Below are positions 44,698-52,764 of a stretch of 64,000 nucleotides of DNA, piece by piece. Numbering within the stretch: the first letter of the stretch is position 1; every line of letters begins with the position of its first letter. Under the pieces are notes generated by a model. It was not told the origin of the DNA, searched no databases, and saw nothing but the letters and a program-made list of their open reading frames with translations. This DNA is from Curtobacterium sp. MCJR17_055. Lineage in GTDB: Bacteria > Actinomycetota > Actinomycetes > Actinomycetales > Microbacteriaceae. The stretch covers positions 620,001-684,000 of the forward strand of contig NZ_QKLF01000002.1 in assembly GCF_003224335.1 (NCBI RefSeq), written 5' to 3'. The position numbers and the translations under genes were made by a program.

Positions 44698-45321
44698 ATG
44701 CCACATCCCACCGCCGAGGACGTCCTCGCCGCGTTCGCGCGCACCCCGGGTGACGTCGCCGCCGCGCGCCGGATCGCACGGCGCTTCGCGGACCTGGACC
44801 CGGGGGAGCGGTCGGCACTGCTGTGGAGCGACGACCCGGGTGGGCGGACCGTCGCGGTCGTCATGCTCGTCCAGGCCGCACGGCAGCACGCCGACGCGGA
44901 CCTGACCGACGAGTTCCTGTCGGCGCTCCGGGCGGAACGCATCGACGACCCGGCGCTCGTCGACCTGGCCGCCGAGGAGCTCGTCGGCGTCCCGTTGCTC
45001 GGCGGGTCCACCGGGCCGCTGTACGCGCTCGCGAAGTCGGACGTGGCGCTCGTCCGGCGGGCAGCGGTCGTGGCCACCCTGGCGTTCGTGAAGCAGGGCG
45101 ACGCGGAGGTCCCGCTCGGGCTGGCCGGGCGACTCGTCCGGGAGCGTGGCGAGGTGGTGCAGTCCGCCCTGGGGTGGGTGCTCCGCGAGACCGGCAAACG
45201 GGCGTCCGAGGAGGCCCTGGTGGCGTTCCTCGACCGGCACGGGCGCGCCCTGAGCCGCGCGGCGCTCGAGACCGCGACCGAGCACCTCGCCGCTGCCGAC
45301 CGGGACCGACTCCGCGCCTGA
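44698..45321 (+). CDS. HEAT-repeat protein related to AlkD DNA glycosylases
   Basis: 207 residues of stacked helices. VRRAAVVATLAFVKQGD and SALGWVLRETGKRASEEALV followed by HGRALSRAALETATEHL match the AlkD/AlkC HEAT-like fold, which removes alkylated bases. The N-terminal part is shorter and more divergent than in E. coli-type AlkD homologues (about 230 residues), so catalytic ability is uncertain. TAGGGT (44685-44690) lies seven bases before the ATG. Confidence 0.65.
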   Translation: MPHPTAEDVLAAFARTPGDVAAARRIARRFADLDPGERSALLWSDDPGGRTVAVVMLVQAARQHADADLTDEFLSALRAERIDDPALVDLAAEELVGVPLLGGSTGPLYALAKSDVALVRRAAVVATLAFVKQGDAEVPLGLAGRLVRERGEVVQSALGWVLRETGKRASEEALVAFLDRHGRALSRAALETATEHLAAADRDRLRA

Positions 45322-45412
45322 ACCGGCCCGGTACCCGTCGCAGGAGCGCACCGCGCCGAACACGGTGCACCGGTCTCCGACAGGATGGACCGACGACGAC
45401 AGGAGCCCTCTG

Positions 45413-46255
45413 GTGCACTCTCACGGCGGCATGCTCGGGACCTTCACCCTCATCGCCCTCACCCTGGCCGGCGCCGTGTACGTCGTCGGCGCGGCCGGAC
45501 AGCGGCGTCGCGGCCAGCCGGCGTGGCCGATCCCCCGGACGGTCGCCTGGATCGCCGGGCTCGTGGCCGTGGCCGCGGTGCTCGTCGGACCACTCGGGCA
45601 CGCCGGGAACCACGACCTCACCACGCACGTCCTCGGCCACGTCGTCATCGGCATGGTCGCGCCCGTGCTGCTCGTGCTCGGGTCCCCCGTGACGCTCGCC
45701 CGCCGGACGCTCGAACCGGTGCCGCTGCAGCGACTCGGACGACTCGCGGGCAACCCGCTGACCAAGGCGCTCGCGTTCCCGGTCGTCGCCGCGGTCCTCG
45801 CCGTCGGTGCGTCGTGGCTGCTGTACACCGGGCCCACCGCAGCCGAGTCCACCCGCGACCCGGGGCTGCACTCCGTCGTGATGATCGGGTTCCTGCTCGT
45901 CGGGCTGCTCCTCACCGCCGCGGTGGTCGGGGTGTCCGCGGGCATCCGCCGGAGCCCGCGCTGGCTCCGCGTCGCCGTGCTCGCCCTGTCGACCGCCGTC
46001 CTCGGAGCCGAGGCGGTCCTGATGGCCGTCGACGGGGTCCCCGGCATCGCTGCCGACCAGGTGCCCTCGGCCGCTGCCGCGCTCGCCGGAGGCGCGGTGC
46101 TGTACGCCCTCGTGCTCGGCGCGGTCCTGGCCACCGAGCGTCGCCGCGACGAGCGTGCCGCCCGTGAGGAGCAGGACGTCCTGACGGCGCGCAGGACACG
46201 GCCGGCAGGGCCCGTGCCGTCGACGGACCAGGTCCGCTCCGGTCAGCAGGTCTGA
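45413..46255 (+). CDS. CtaG-like cytochrome c oxidase assembly protein
   Basis: 280 residues with about seven membrane helices of the caa3_CtaG family, common in actinobacteria. GPLGHAGNHDLTTHVLGHVV and GMVAPVLLVLGSPVTL contain the conserved His residues thought to bind copper or heme. GTG 45413 with AGGAG seven bases upstream is preferred to the frame's earlier start at 45365. No other cytochrome genes are adjacent. Confidence 0.82.
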   Translation: MHSHGGMLGTFTLIALTLAGAVYVVGAAGQRRRGQPAWPIPRTVAWIAGLVAVAAVLVGPLGHAGNHDLTTHVLGHVVIGMVAPVLLVLGSPVTLARRTLEPVPLQRLGRLAGNPLTKALAFPVVAAVLAVGASWLLYTGPTAAESTRDPGLHSVVMIGFLLVGLLLTAAVVGVSAGIRRSPRWLRVAVLALSTAVLGAEAVLMAVDGVPGIAADQVPSAAAALAGGAVLYALVLGAVLATERRRDERAAREEQDVLTARRTRPAGPVPSTDQVRSGQQV

Positions 46256-46375
46256 CCCGCCCGTCCGGTGCGCTGACCGACCCACGCTGGGAGGCGCCAC
46301 GCGGCGGAGGCGTACCGATGGACGGAGCGTGCCGGGCCTCCCGTCCGGCCCCGCCGCGACGAGAGGAGCGCTCAC

Positions 46376-47581
46376 ATGCGCGCACTGACCTGGCAGGGCA
46401 CCGAGAAGGTGTCCGTCGAGACCGTTCCCGACCCGACCATCCAGGAGCCGACCGACGCGATCGTGCGGATCACCTCCACGGCGATCTGCGGCTCCGACCT
46501 GCACCTGTACCGCGTCCTCGGCCCGTACATCGACAAGGGCGACGTCCTGGGCCACGAGCCGATGGGCATCGTCGAGGAGGTCGGCTCCGCCGTCACGAAC
46601 CTGAAGGTCGGCGACCGCGTCGTCGTCCCCTTCAACATCTCCTGCGGCCACTGCTACATGTGTGAGCGCGGGCTCCAGTCGCAGTGCGAGACCACCCAGG
46701 TGACCGAGTACGGCAGCGGTGCGTCCCTGTTCGGCTACACGAAGATGTACGGCCAGGTCCCCGGCGGCCAGGCCGAGTACCTCCGCGTGCCGCACGCCGA
46801 CTACGGCCCCATCAAGGTGCCGCACACCGGCGCGGACGAGCAGTGGCTGTTCATGAGCGACATCATCCCGACCGCCTGGCAGGCCGTGCAGTACGCGGAC
46901 GTCCCCGAGGGCGGCACGCTCGCGGTGCTCGGTCTCGGTCCGGTCGGTCAGTTCGCCGCCCGCATCGGCAAGCACCTGGGCTACCGCGTGCTCGCCGTCG
47001 AGCCGGAGCAGGTGCGCCGTGACCTCGCCGCGAAGTACGGCATCGAGACGTTCGACCTGTCCAAGGACCTCGTCGCCGAGCTCGTGGACCTGACCGACGG
47101 CCGCGGCCCGGACGCCGTCGTCGACGGCGTCGGCATGGAGGCACACGGCAACCCCGCCGCCGGGTTCGCCCAGCGCGCCGCCGGCCTGCTGCCCGACAAG
47201 CTCGCACAGAAGGCCATCGAGACCGCGGGTGTCGACCGCCTCGACGCCGTGCACACCGCGATCGACCTGGTCCGCCGCGGCGGCACCGTCTCGCTCTCGG
47301 GTGTCTACGGCGGCATGGCCGACCCGATGCCGATGATGACGCTGTTCGACAAGCAGATCACCATCCGCGAAGGCCAGTGCAACGTCCGCCGCTGGGTCGA
47401 CGACCTCATGCCGCTCGTCGAGGACTCCTCCGACCCGCTCGGCACGCTCGACCTGACGACGCACAAGGTCTCACTCGAGGACGCCCCGCACATGTACGAG
47501 GTCTTCCAGAAGAAGGAGGACGGCTGCATCAAGGTCGTCCTCGACCCGGCGCTGCCCGCGGGTTCCTCGGCCGCGGCATGA
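46376..47581 (+). CDS. Zinc-dependent dehydrogenase (FdhA/glutathione-independent formaldehyde dehydrogenase-like)
   Basis: 401 residues. ICGSDLHLYR and GHEPMGIVEEVG are the catalytic zinc region; NISCGHCYMCERGLQSQCE carries the structural zinc cysteines. The nucleotide motif is VLGLGPVGQFAARIGKHLG. The long C-terminal half with RIGKHL and QAV resembles glutathione-independent formaldehyde dehydrogenases, but closely related alcohol dehydrogenases share it. ATG overlaps nothing upstream; GAGAGGAG precedes it. Its stop overlaps the next gene by four bases. Confidence 0.82.
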   Translation: MRALTWQGTEKVSVETVPDPTIQEPTDAIVRITSTAICGSDLHLYRVLGPYIDKGDVLGHEPMGIVEEVGSAVTNLKVGDRVVVPFNISCGHCYMCERGLQSQCETTQVTEYGSGASLFGYTKMYGQVPGGQAEYLRVPHADYGPIKVPHTGADEQWLFMSDIIPTAWQAVQYADVPEGGTLAVLGLGPVGQFAARIGKHLGYRVLAVEPEQVRRDLAAKYGIETFDLSKDLVAELVDLTDGRGPDAVVDGVGMEAHGNPAAGFAQRAAGLLPDKLAQKAIETAGVDRLDAVHTAIDLVRRGGTVSLSGVYGGMADPMPMMTLFDKQITIREGQCNVRRWVDDLMPLVEDSSDPLGTLDLTTHKVSLEDAPHMYEVFQKKEDGCIKVVLDPALPAGSSAAA

Positions 47582-48603
47582 CCAGGGTCGTCATCGTCGG
47601 CGCGACCGGGAACGTCGGGAGCGCACTGCTCCGACGGTTCCGGGACGCCGGCGCCGACCTGGTCGGGGTCGCCCGGCGACTGCCCGACCTGCGGGCCGAG
47701 CCCTACGACGCCGCGCTCTGGCACACGGTCGACGTCGGCGCGGTCGACGCCGTGGACCGGCTGGTCGCCGTCTTCCGCGGCGCGGACGCCGTGGTGCACC
47801 TCGCCTGGGCGCTGCAGCCGACGCACGACATCCCGGCGCAGCACCGCACCGACGTCACCGGGACCGCGAACGTGCTCGCCGCCGTCGCCGCGGCCGGCGT
47901 GCCGCAGGTCGTCGTCGCCTCGTCCGTCGGCGCGTACCGCGGTGTGGACGTGGCCGGCAAGCGCACCCCGGTGGACGAGAGCTGGCCCGCCGACGGCATC
48001 CCGACCGCCACGTACTCCGTCCACAAGGCCGAGAACGAGCGCGCGATGGACGTGTTCGAGCGCGAGCACCCGGACGTGGTCGTCACGCGGATGCGCCCGG
48101 GGCTCGTCTTCCAGCGGGACGCCGCGGCCGAGATCCGCGGGCTGTTCCTCGGCCACCTCGTGCCGATGCGCGCCGTCCGGTTGCTGCGGTTCGCCGTGCT
48201 GCCCCTGCCGTACCCCTTCGTGTTCCAGGCCGTGCACGCCGACGACCTCGCTGACGCCTTCTGGCGCGCGATCGACCGGACGGCCGGCGGCGCGTTCAAC
48301 GTCGCCGCCGCGCCCGTGCTCACTCCGCCGCGGATGGCCCGGGTGCTCGGGATGCTCGGCGCGGTCCGCGTGCCCCTGCGGCTCGTGCGCGCGTTCGTGA
48401 CGCTGAGCTGGCGGCTGCGCCTGCAGCCGACCGACGCGGGCTGGGTGGACATCGCGGCCGGCGTGCCGATCATGCGGACAGACCGTGCGCGTGAGGTGCT
48501 CGGCTGGGAGGCCCGGCACAGTGCCGAGGACGCCATGCGTGACCTGGTGGCCGGGTTCGCCGACGGGCACGGGGTGCCGGAGACGCCGCCGCTGCGCGGC
48601 TGA
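47578..48603 (+). CDS. NAD-dependent epimerase/dehydratase family protein
   Basis: 341 residues with the Rossmann motif VVIVGATGNVGSAL and an extended SDR active site: SSVGAYRG, then TYSVHKAENE with the Tyr-x-x-x-Lys pair. It continues with HADDLADAFWRAIDRTAGGA, which supports an extended SDR. Coupled by an ATGA overlap to the dehydrogenase. The pair may process an aldehyde or sugar, but no pathway is evident. Confidence 0.8.
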   Translation: MTRVVIVGATGNVGSALLRRFRDAGADLVGVARRLPDLRAEPYDAALWHTVDVGAVDAVDRLVAVFRGADAVVHLAWALQPTHDIPAQHRTDVTGTANVLAAVAAAGVPQVVVASSVGAYRGVDVAGKRTPVDESWPADGIPTATYSVHKAENERAMDVFEREHPDVVVTRMRPGLVFQRDAAAEIRGLFLGHLVPMRAVRLLRFAVLPLPYPFVFQAVHADDLADAFWRAIDRTAGGAFNVAAAPVLTPPRMARVLGMLGAVRVPLRLVRAFVTLSWRLRLQPTDAGWVDIAAGVPIMRTDRAREVLGWEARHSAEDAMRDLVAGFADGHGVPETPPLRG

Positions 48604-48705
48604 GGTCCGCTGAAGAGCGGACTGGTATGCCCCTCCGACGGGGGTGAGGATACGAGGCAGTTGCGGTGTGCAACTGCCTCGTTCCCCATCGACGAAGGAG
48701 TCGAC

Positions 48706-49434
48706 ATGCACAAGTCCGTCACCGCCGCGGTAGCGGCCACCGTGATCGCCGCGGGACTGTTCACCGCAGCCCCGGCGTCGGCGCTCCCCGCGTCGACGAA
48801 GGTCGTCGGGGGCGAGCGGGCGCCGGCGACCTCGTCGGTCGTGCAGCTCGAGGCGTCGGGCGGCGACATCCCCGCCGGGTACGTCAGCACGTGCACGGGC
48901 GAACAGATCACGGCGTCGTGGGTCCTGACCGCCCGACACTGCATCGACGGCATCGGCGCGATGAACGTGTACCACTCGAACTCGACGGTGAACCGCGGGA
49001 CCCCCGTGGCCGTGGACCGGGTGACCGCCGCGCCCGCCGGCGACATCGCGCTGGTGCACCTCCGGACCGCGTACGCGCTGTCCTCGTACACGCCGCTCGA
49101 CCTCACCGCGACCGCGAAGTCGAGCGGGACCGGCACGATCCAGGGCTACGGCCTGCGTGCGGACGCCGTGCAGTCCGACGGGCTGTACCAGGCGACCGTG
49201 TCCCTGACCGGGGCGAGCACCGACGCCTTCCGCGGTCGCGCGCAGCACGTCACAGGCGTCACGGGAGCGTCCAACCACGGAGACTCCGGTGGACCGCTCA
49301 TCGTCAACGGCAAGGTGGTCGGCGTGTGCTCGACGGGTGACAGCGCCGACCCGGGGGCGAACACGCGCGCCGGGTCGAACTACGCCCTGCTCGCGCAGGC
49401 GTCCTCGTGGATCCGGAGCACGGCCGGCGTCTGA
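48706..49434 (+). CDS. Secreted trypsin-like serine protease
   Basis: 242 residues. Signal peptide (cleavage about residue 27, ASA), then VVGG, the usual activation-site sequence of chymotrypsin-fold proteases. The triad is complete: His in TARHC, Asp in DIALVHL and Ser in GDSGGP. Two Cys pairs are likely. The substrate specificity pocket is not readable by eye. A terminator follows. Confidence 0.88.
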   Translation: MHKSVTAAVAATVIAAGLFTAAPASALPASTKVVGGERAPATSSVVQLEASGGDIPAGYVSTCTGEQITASWVLTARHCIDGIGAMNVYHSNSTVNRGTPVAVDRVTAAPAGDIALVHLRTAYALSSYTPLDLTATAKSSGTGTIQGYGLRADAVQSDGLYQATVSLTGASTDAFRGRAQHVTGVTGASNHGDSGGPLIVNGKVVGVCSTGDSADPGANTRAGSNYALLAQASSWIRSTAGV

Positions 49435-49463
49435 ACCGCACGGATTCCGACCCGCACGGACAC

Positions 49464-49499
49464 ACGGGCGTCACGGTCCCCACCGACCGTGGCGCCCGT
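49464..49499 (+). terminator. Terminator after the protease gene
   Basis: ACGGGCGTCACGGTC (49464-49478) and GACCGTGGCGCCCGT (49485-49499) form a 15-bp stem with a single mismatch and a 6-base loop. Confidence 0.7.
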
Positions 49500-49537
49500 C
49501 GTCGTGCGGGGAGCGTGCGGTCAGGACGGACCGGCGG

Positions 49538-50011
49538 TCAGCGGGATGCGTCGTCCGTCCCCGGTGTGGGTGCCGCGGTCGCCGCCTGCTCGTACAGGCC
49601 GGTCGCCAGGTCGTTGAGGACCGCGTGCAGGTCACCGCGGTGCCGGGTGTCGACGGCGCGGAGCATCGCGACGTAGCGACGGCGGTAGTCGCCGACGACC
49701 TCCTCGCCCGCAGGACGGAGGCGCAGCAGCGACCCACGACGGTCGTTCGGGTTCGGGGTCCGTTCGAGCAGACCGGCGGACGTCAGACGGTCGATCAGGT
49801 TCGTCACGGCGCCGGAGGTCAGGCCCAGGAACCCGGCGACCTCGGTCGGGGTGGAGTACCCGGTGTCACTGACGAGGACCAGCGCGCGCAGGCCGCTCTC
49901 GTGCACGCCGGCACGGGCGCTCAACTGCCCGACGAGGCTCGCGTTCGCGCGGACGACCGCGTCGAACGCGGCCATCAGGTCGGTCGCGCCGTCCTCGTCC
50001 TGTCCCGTCAC
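49538..50011 (-). CDS. MarR family regulator beside the TasA-like operon
   Basis: 157 residues. The winged helix reads TEVAGFLGLTSGAVTNLIDRLTSAGLLERT and the wing PNPNDRRGSLLRLRPAG. A GTG at 50011 is chosen; a longer N-terminus to 50140 is Ser/Gly-rich and unlikely. The gene is divergent from the TasA-like gene (50224). With a palindrome at 50152-50164 between them, control of that operon is the best guess. A second MarR protein at 54530 occupies the mirror position. Confidence 0.82.
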   Translation of the reverse strand: MTGQDEDGATDLMAAFDAVVRANASLVGQLSARAGVHESGLRALVLVSDTGYSTPTEVAGFLGLTSGAVTNLIDRLTSAGLLERTPNPNDRRGSLLRLRPAGEEVVGDYRRRYVAMLRAVDTRHRGDLHAVLNDLATGLYEQAATAAPTPGTDDASR

Positions 50012-50151
50012 CACCTGGTCCCGCCCCTCGCTCGTTGCGGAAGAGTACCGGGCCGACACGACCGTGCCGGACGCCGTCGCGCCTCCCGTCCTGCCCTGGC
50101 CCCCGCTCTGGGGGCGAACTCGGGCTTCCATCTGGCTCAACCGGTCATTAT

Positions 50152-50164
50152 CTTAATCATCAAG
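50152..50164. promoter_or_regulatory. Candidate MarR operator
   Basis: CTTAATCATCAAG is a 13-bp imperfect palindrome (one mismatch) in the only AT-rich stretch between the divergent MarR and TasA-like genes. MarR proteins typically bind such sites. Confidence 0.45.
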
Positions 50165-50223
50165 CAATCACTCCTCCGAAAGATTGCACCCCCACACCGA
50201 CTCACCGAACATCGAGGTACCCC

Positions 50224-50871
50224 GTGTCCAACCCGCTCCGCACCTCCCCGCTGAAGCGCCTCCGCTTCGCCCCCGTTGCGCTCCTCGCGGGCATCTTCGC
50301 CGCCGTGCTCCTGTCCCTCTCGCTCACCGGCACCCTCTCCGGGTTCGCCGCGAGCATCACGAACAGCAGCAACACCGCCGCCAGCGGCACGCTGATCATG
50401 CAGGAGCAGAACGCCAACGCGTCGGTCACCTGTCTCAGCACCGACGGCGGCTCGGTCTCCACCAACTCGGCGACCTGTTCGACCATCAACAAGTTCGGTG
50501 GCAGCACGACGATGACCCCGGGCAACACGGTCAACACCCCGATCACCATCAAGAACACGGGCACCGCCGCCGCGAACACCTTCACGCTGACCCCGGGCGC
50601 GACCTGCACGCAGACGGCGAACGGCACGTCGAACGGCACCGCGACCGACCTCTGCGCGAAGATGAACCTCGTCATCACCTCGGGCTCCACCACGGTCTTC
50701 TCCGGCACCCTCGCAAGCTTCAAGGGCGCCACCGCGATCTCGCTGCCCACCGCTCCCGCCGCCGGTGCGAGCGTCCCCTTCAACTTCGCCGTCACGCTCG
50801 ACTCCTCGGCCGGCAACACCTACCAGGGCCTCGCCGCCTCGGTCCCGATGACCTGGACCTTCACGGCCTGA
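50224..50871 (+). CDS. TasA/CalY-like secreted protein with SipW-type signal
   Basis: 215 residues. A long N-terminal helix (PVALLAGIFAAVLLSLSLTG) leads into LSGFAASITNSSNTAASGTL, the pattern at the mature start of TasA, CalY and other SipW-processed proteins. The body is Thr/Ser/Asn-rich (NTVNTPITIKNTGTAAANTF) with four Cys, and ends VPMTWTFTA like TasA-fold beta-sandwiches. It is likely exported and processed by the signal peptidase encoded next. TasA forms biofilm fibres in Bacillus; a fibre role here is inference. GTG start with GAGG eight bases upstream. Confidence 0.72.
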   Translation: MSNPLRTSPLKRLRFAPVALLAGIFAAVLLSLSLTGTLSGFAASITNSSNTAASGTLIMQEQNANASVTCLSTDGGSVSTNSATCSTINKFGGSTTMTPGNTVNTPITIKNTGTAAANTFTLTPGATCTQTANGTSNGTATDLCAKMNLVITSGSTTVFSGTLASFKGATAISLPTAPAAGASVPFNFAVTLDSSAGNTYQGLAASVPMTWTFTA

Positions 50872-50888
50872 TCCGCCCCGCCCAGACC

Positions 50889-50927
50889 GGCGACGCTCGA
50901 CCGACCCCCCTACGGTCGAGCGTCGCC
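50889..50927 (+). terminator. 15-bp perfect hairpin between TasA-like gene and sipW
   Basis: GGCGACGCTCGACCG (50889-50903) pairs perfectly with CGGTCGAGCGTCGCC (50913-50927). Its place within the operon suggests that the structural gene is expressed more than the peptidase downstream. Confidence 0.7.
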
Positions 50928-50965
50928 ATCACCCGTGACCGACACCGACCAGGACGGAGCAGCAC

Positions 50966-51850
50966 ATGAGCCAGACCTCGGCCATCCCGCTCAGCGGGAC
51001 ACTGCCGCGGCCGCTCCTGCGCGGGCGGACGTTCAGCCGCTCCGAGTCCGTCCTGGCCTGGTCCGTCGCCGTCGTCGCCGCGGTCCTCCTGACCGCCGCG
51101 ATGCTGTTCCTCACCAACGGCGGCCGCTGGTTCGTCGTCGAGACGCCGTCGATGGGTGAGACCGCCCCGGTCGGCACGCTCGTGCTCGACATGCCCGTGC
51201 AGGCCTCGTCGCTCCGCGTCGGCGACATCGTCTCGTACAGCGTCGCCGCGAACCCCGACGTCGTGTACACCCACCGGATCATCGAGATCGACCCCGACGG
51301 CGGCATCCGCGCCCGGGGCGACGTGAACGGCGCCGCCGACCCGTGGACCCTGACCCAGGACGACCTGGTCGGCGCCCCGGTCCTGCTCGTCCCGCACCTG
51401 GGCTGGCTCTTCAAGGCCGCCCCGGTCCTCCTGGTCGGGACGCTCCTCATCTGGGGCCTGACCAGCGCCTTCACCGACCGGGTCACCCGGAGCAGCCTGC
51501 GCATCGCCGGCGGCTCGCTCACGGTCTCGTACGCGGCCTTCCTGCTCAAGCCCTTCGTCAACGTCACGACGATCTCGAACAGCACGTCCCCCGGCTCGGT
51601 CGAGGCGACCGTCGTCTCCTCCGGGATCTTCCCCGTCCGCGTCGACGCGGTCGGCGGCAACGCCGTGCACCTCGTCGACGGCGAGGTGGGGCGGGTCACC
51701 ATCACCGAGCTCAACCGGCACGGTCACTACCAGCTCGTGTCGAGCATCGACCTCGACCCGGCGGGCTGGGCACTGCTCGTCGCGGCCTGCCTGGTCCCGC
51801 TCGTCCTCTGCCTGGTGGTCGGACGCGTGCAGACGGTGCGGCCCTCGTGA
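50966..51850 (+). CDS. SipW-type signal peptidase I
   Basis: 294 residues. One N-terminal helix (about 30-50) and the S26B core: catalytic Ser62 in ETPSMGETAPVG, then LRVGDIVSYS and YTHRIIEIDP with His103. The Ser-His pair, rather than Ser-Lys, marks the SipW/ER-type subfamily. Conserved GDVNGAADPWTL follows, then two further membrane segments and a long extracellular-side C-terminus with its own TTISNSTSPGS. It should cleave the TasA-like and LamG-like proteins encoded on either side. GTG of the next gene overlaps its stop. Confidence 0.85.
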   Translation: MSQTSAIPLSGTLPRPLLRGRTFSRSESVLAWSVAVVAAVLLTAAMLFLTNGGRWFVVETPSMGETAPVGTLVLDMPVQASSLRVGDIVSYSVAANPDVVYTHRIIEIDPDGGIRARGDVNGAADPWTLTQDDLVGAPVLLVPHLGWLFKAAPVLLVGTLLIWGLTSAFTDRVTRSSLRIAGGSLTVSYAAFLLKPFVNVTTISNSTSPGSVEATVVSSGIFPVRVDAVGGNAVHLVDGEVGRVTITELNRHGHYQLVSSIDLDPAGWALLVAACLVPLVLCLVVGRVQTVRPS

Positions 51851-52707
51851 ACCCCGGTCGTCTCCGCGACGGCAAGGTCGTCGCGCTCCTGCTGGTCGTC
51901 GCACTCGCCGTCGTCCTCCTCGTCAACCAGTTCGCCCCGACCCGTTCGGGCTTCAGCGCGAAGGTGACGAACGGGTCGAACTCCGCCGGCACCGCGGCGT
52001 CGAACACCTGCACCGGTGCGGTCGGCTTCGACGCCACCGCCAGCAATGCCCTCTTCGCGTACAAGCTGACCGAGCCGTCCGGCTCGACGACCGCGGCCGA
52101 CTTCTCCGGCAAGGGCGCGAACGGCACCTACCAGGGCGGGATGACCGCGAGCACCCCGAGCCCGATCGCCTGCCCCCGCGACCCCGGGACCGCGTGGCTC
52201 CTCGACGGAGCGTCCGACTTCCTCTCCACCCCCGCGGCGCAGCGGAACCCCGTGACCTTCAGCGAGGAGGTCTGGTTCCGCACCTCGGTGGCCGGCGGCC
52301 TGCTCATCGGCTTCGGTGGCAGCCAGGTCACCGTCTCCGGCCAGCACGACCGGCAGGTCTACCTCAACACGAACGGGCAGCTCGTCTTCGGCGCCTACAA
52401 CGGGGCCACGCAGGTGGTGACCTCGCCGAAGTCCTACAACGACGGCGCGTGGCACCACGTCGTCTCGACGATGTCCGCCACGACCGGCATGCGGTTGTAC
52501 GTCGACGGCGCGCTCGTCGCCTCGAACGCGAACTACACGGCGCCGGAGAACTACACCGGGTACTGGCGGATCGGGTACGACACGATCTCCGGCTGGCCCG
52601 GAGCGCCGGCGAACCCGTACTTCACGGGTTCCATGCGGTTCGCTGCGGTCTACAACTCCGTGCTCACCGCGGCACAGGTGAGCAGCCACTACGCCGCCGG
52701 GCGCTGA
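51847..52707 (+). CDS. SipW-processed LamG/concanavalin-like secreted protein
   Basis: 286 residues. The helix VVALLLVVALAVVLL is followed by RSGFSAKVTNGSNSAGTA, closely resembling the processing region of the TasA-like protein upstream (SGFAASITNSSNTAASGT). The mature part is a LamG/ConA-like sandwich: AWLLDGASDFLSTPAAQRNP, FSEEVWFRTSVAGGLL, HHVVSTMSATTGMRLYVDGA and YWRIGYD. Such domains bind carbohydrate or protein. It may be the adhesive component of the surface structure. GTG start in a GTGA overlap with the peptidase. Confidence 0.8.
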   Translation: MNPGRLRDGKVVALLLVVALAVVLLVNQFAPTRSGFSAKVTNGSNSAGTAASNTCTGAVGFDATASNALFAYKLTEPSGSTTAADFSGKGANGTYQGGMTASTPSPIACPRDPGTAWLLDGASDFLSTPAAQRNPVTFSEEVWFRTSVAGGLLIGFGGSQVTVSGQHDRQVYLNTNGQLVFGAYNGATQVVTSPKSYNDGAWHHVVSTMSATTGMRLYVDGALVASNANYTAPENYTGYWRIGYDTISGWPGAPANPYFTGSMRFAAVYNSVLTAAQVSSHYAAGR

Positions 52708-52726
52708 CGCTGACGCTGACGCTGAC
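52703..52726 (+). repeat. GCTGAC x4 tandem repeat at the stop codon
   Basis: Four copies of the hexamer GCTGAC start at the last codon of the LamG gene, putting TGA in frame at 52705, 52711, 52717 and 52723. The copies can pair with CGTCAGC at 52763-52769, giving a terminator-like hairpin between converging genes. Slippage would not change the protein. Confidence 0.6.
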
Positions 52727-52764
52727 GCCGGGGTCGGCCGTGGACCGGCGTTCGACCGGGCTCG

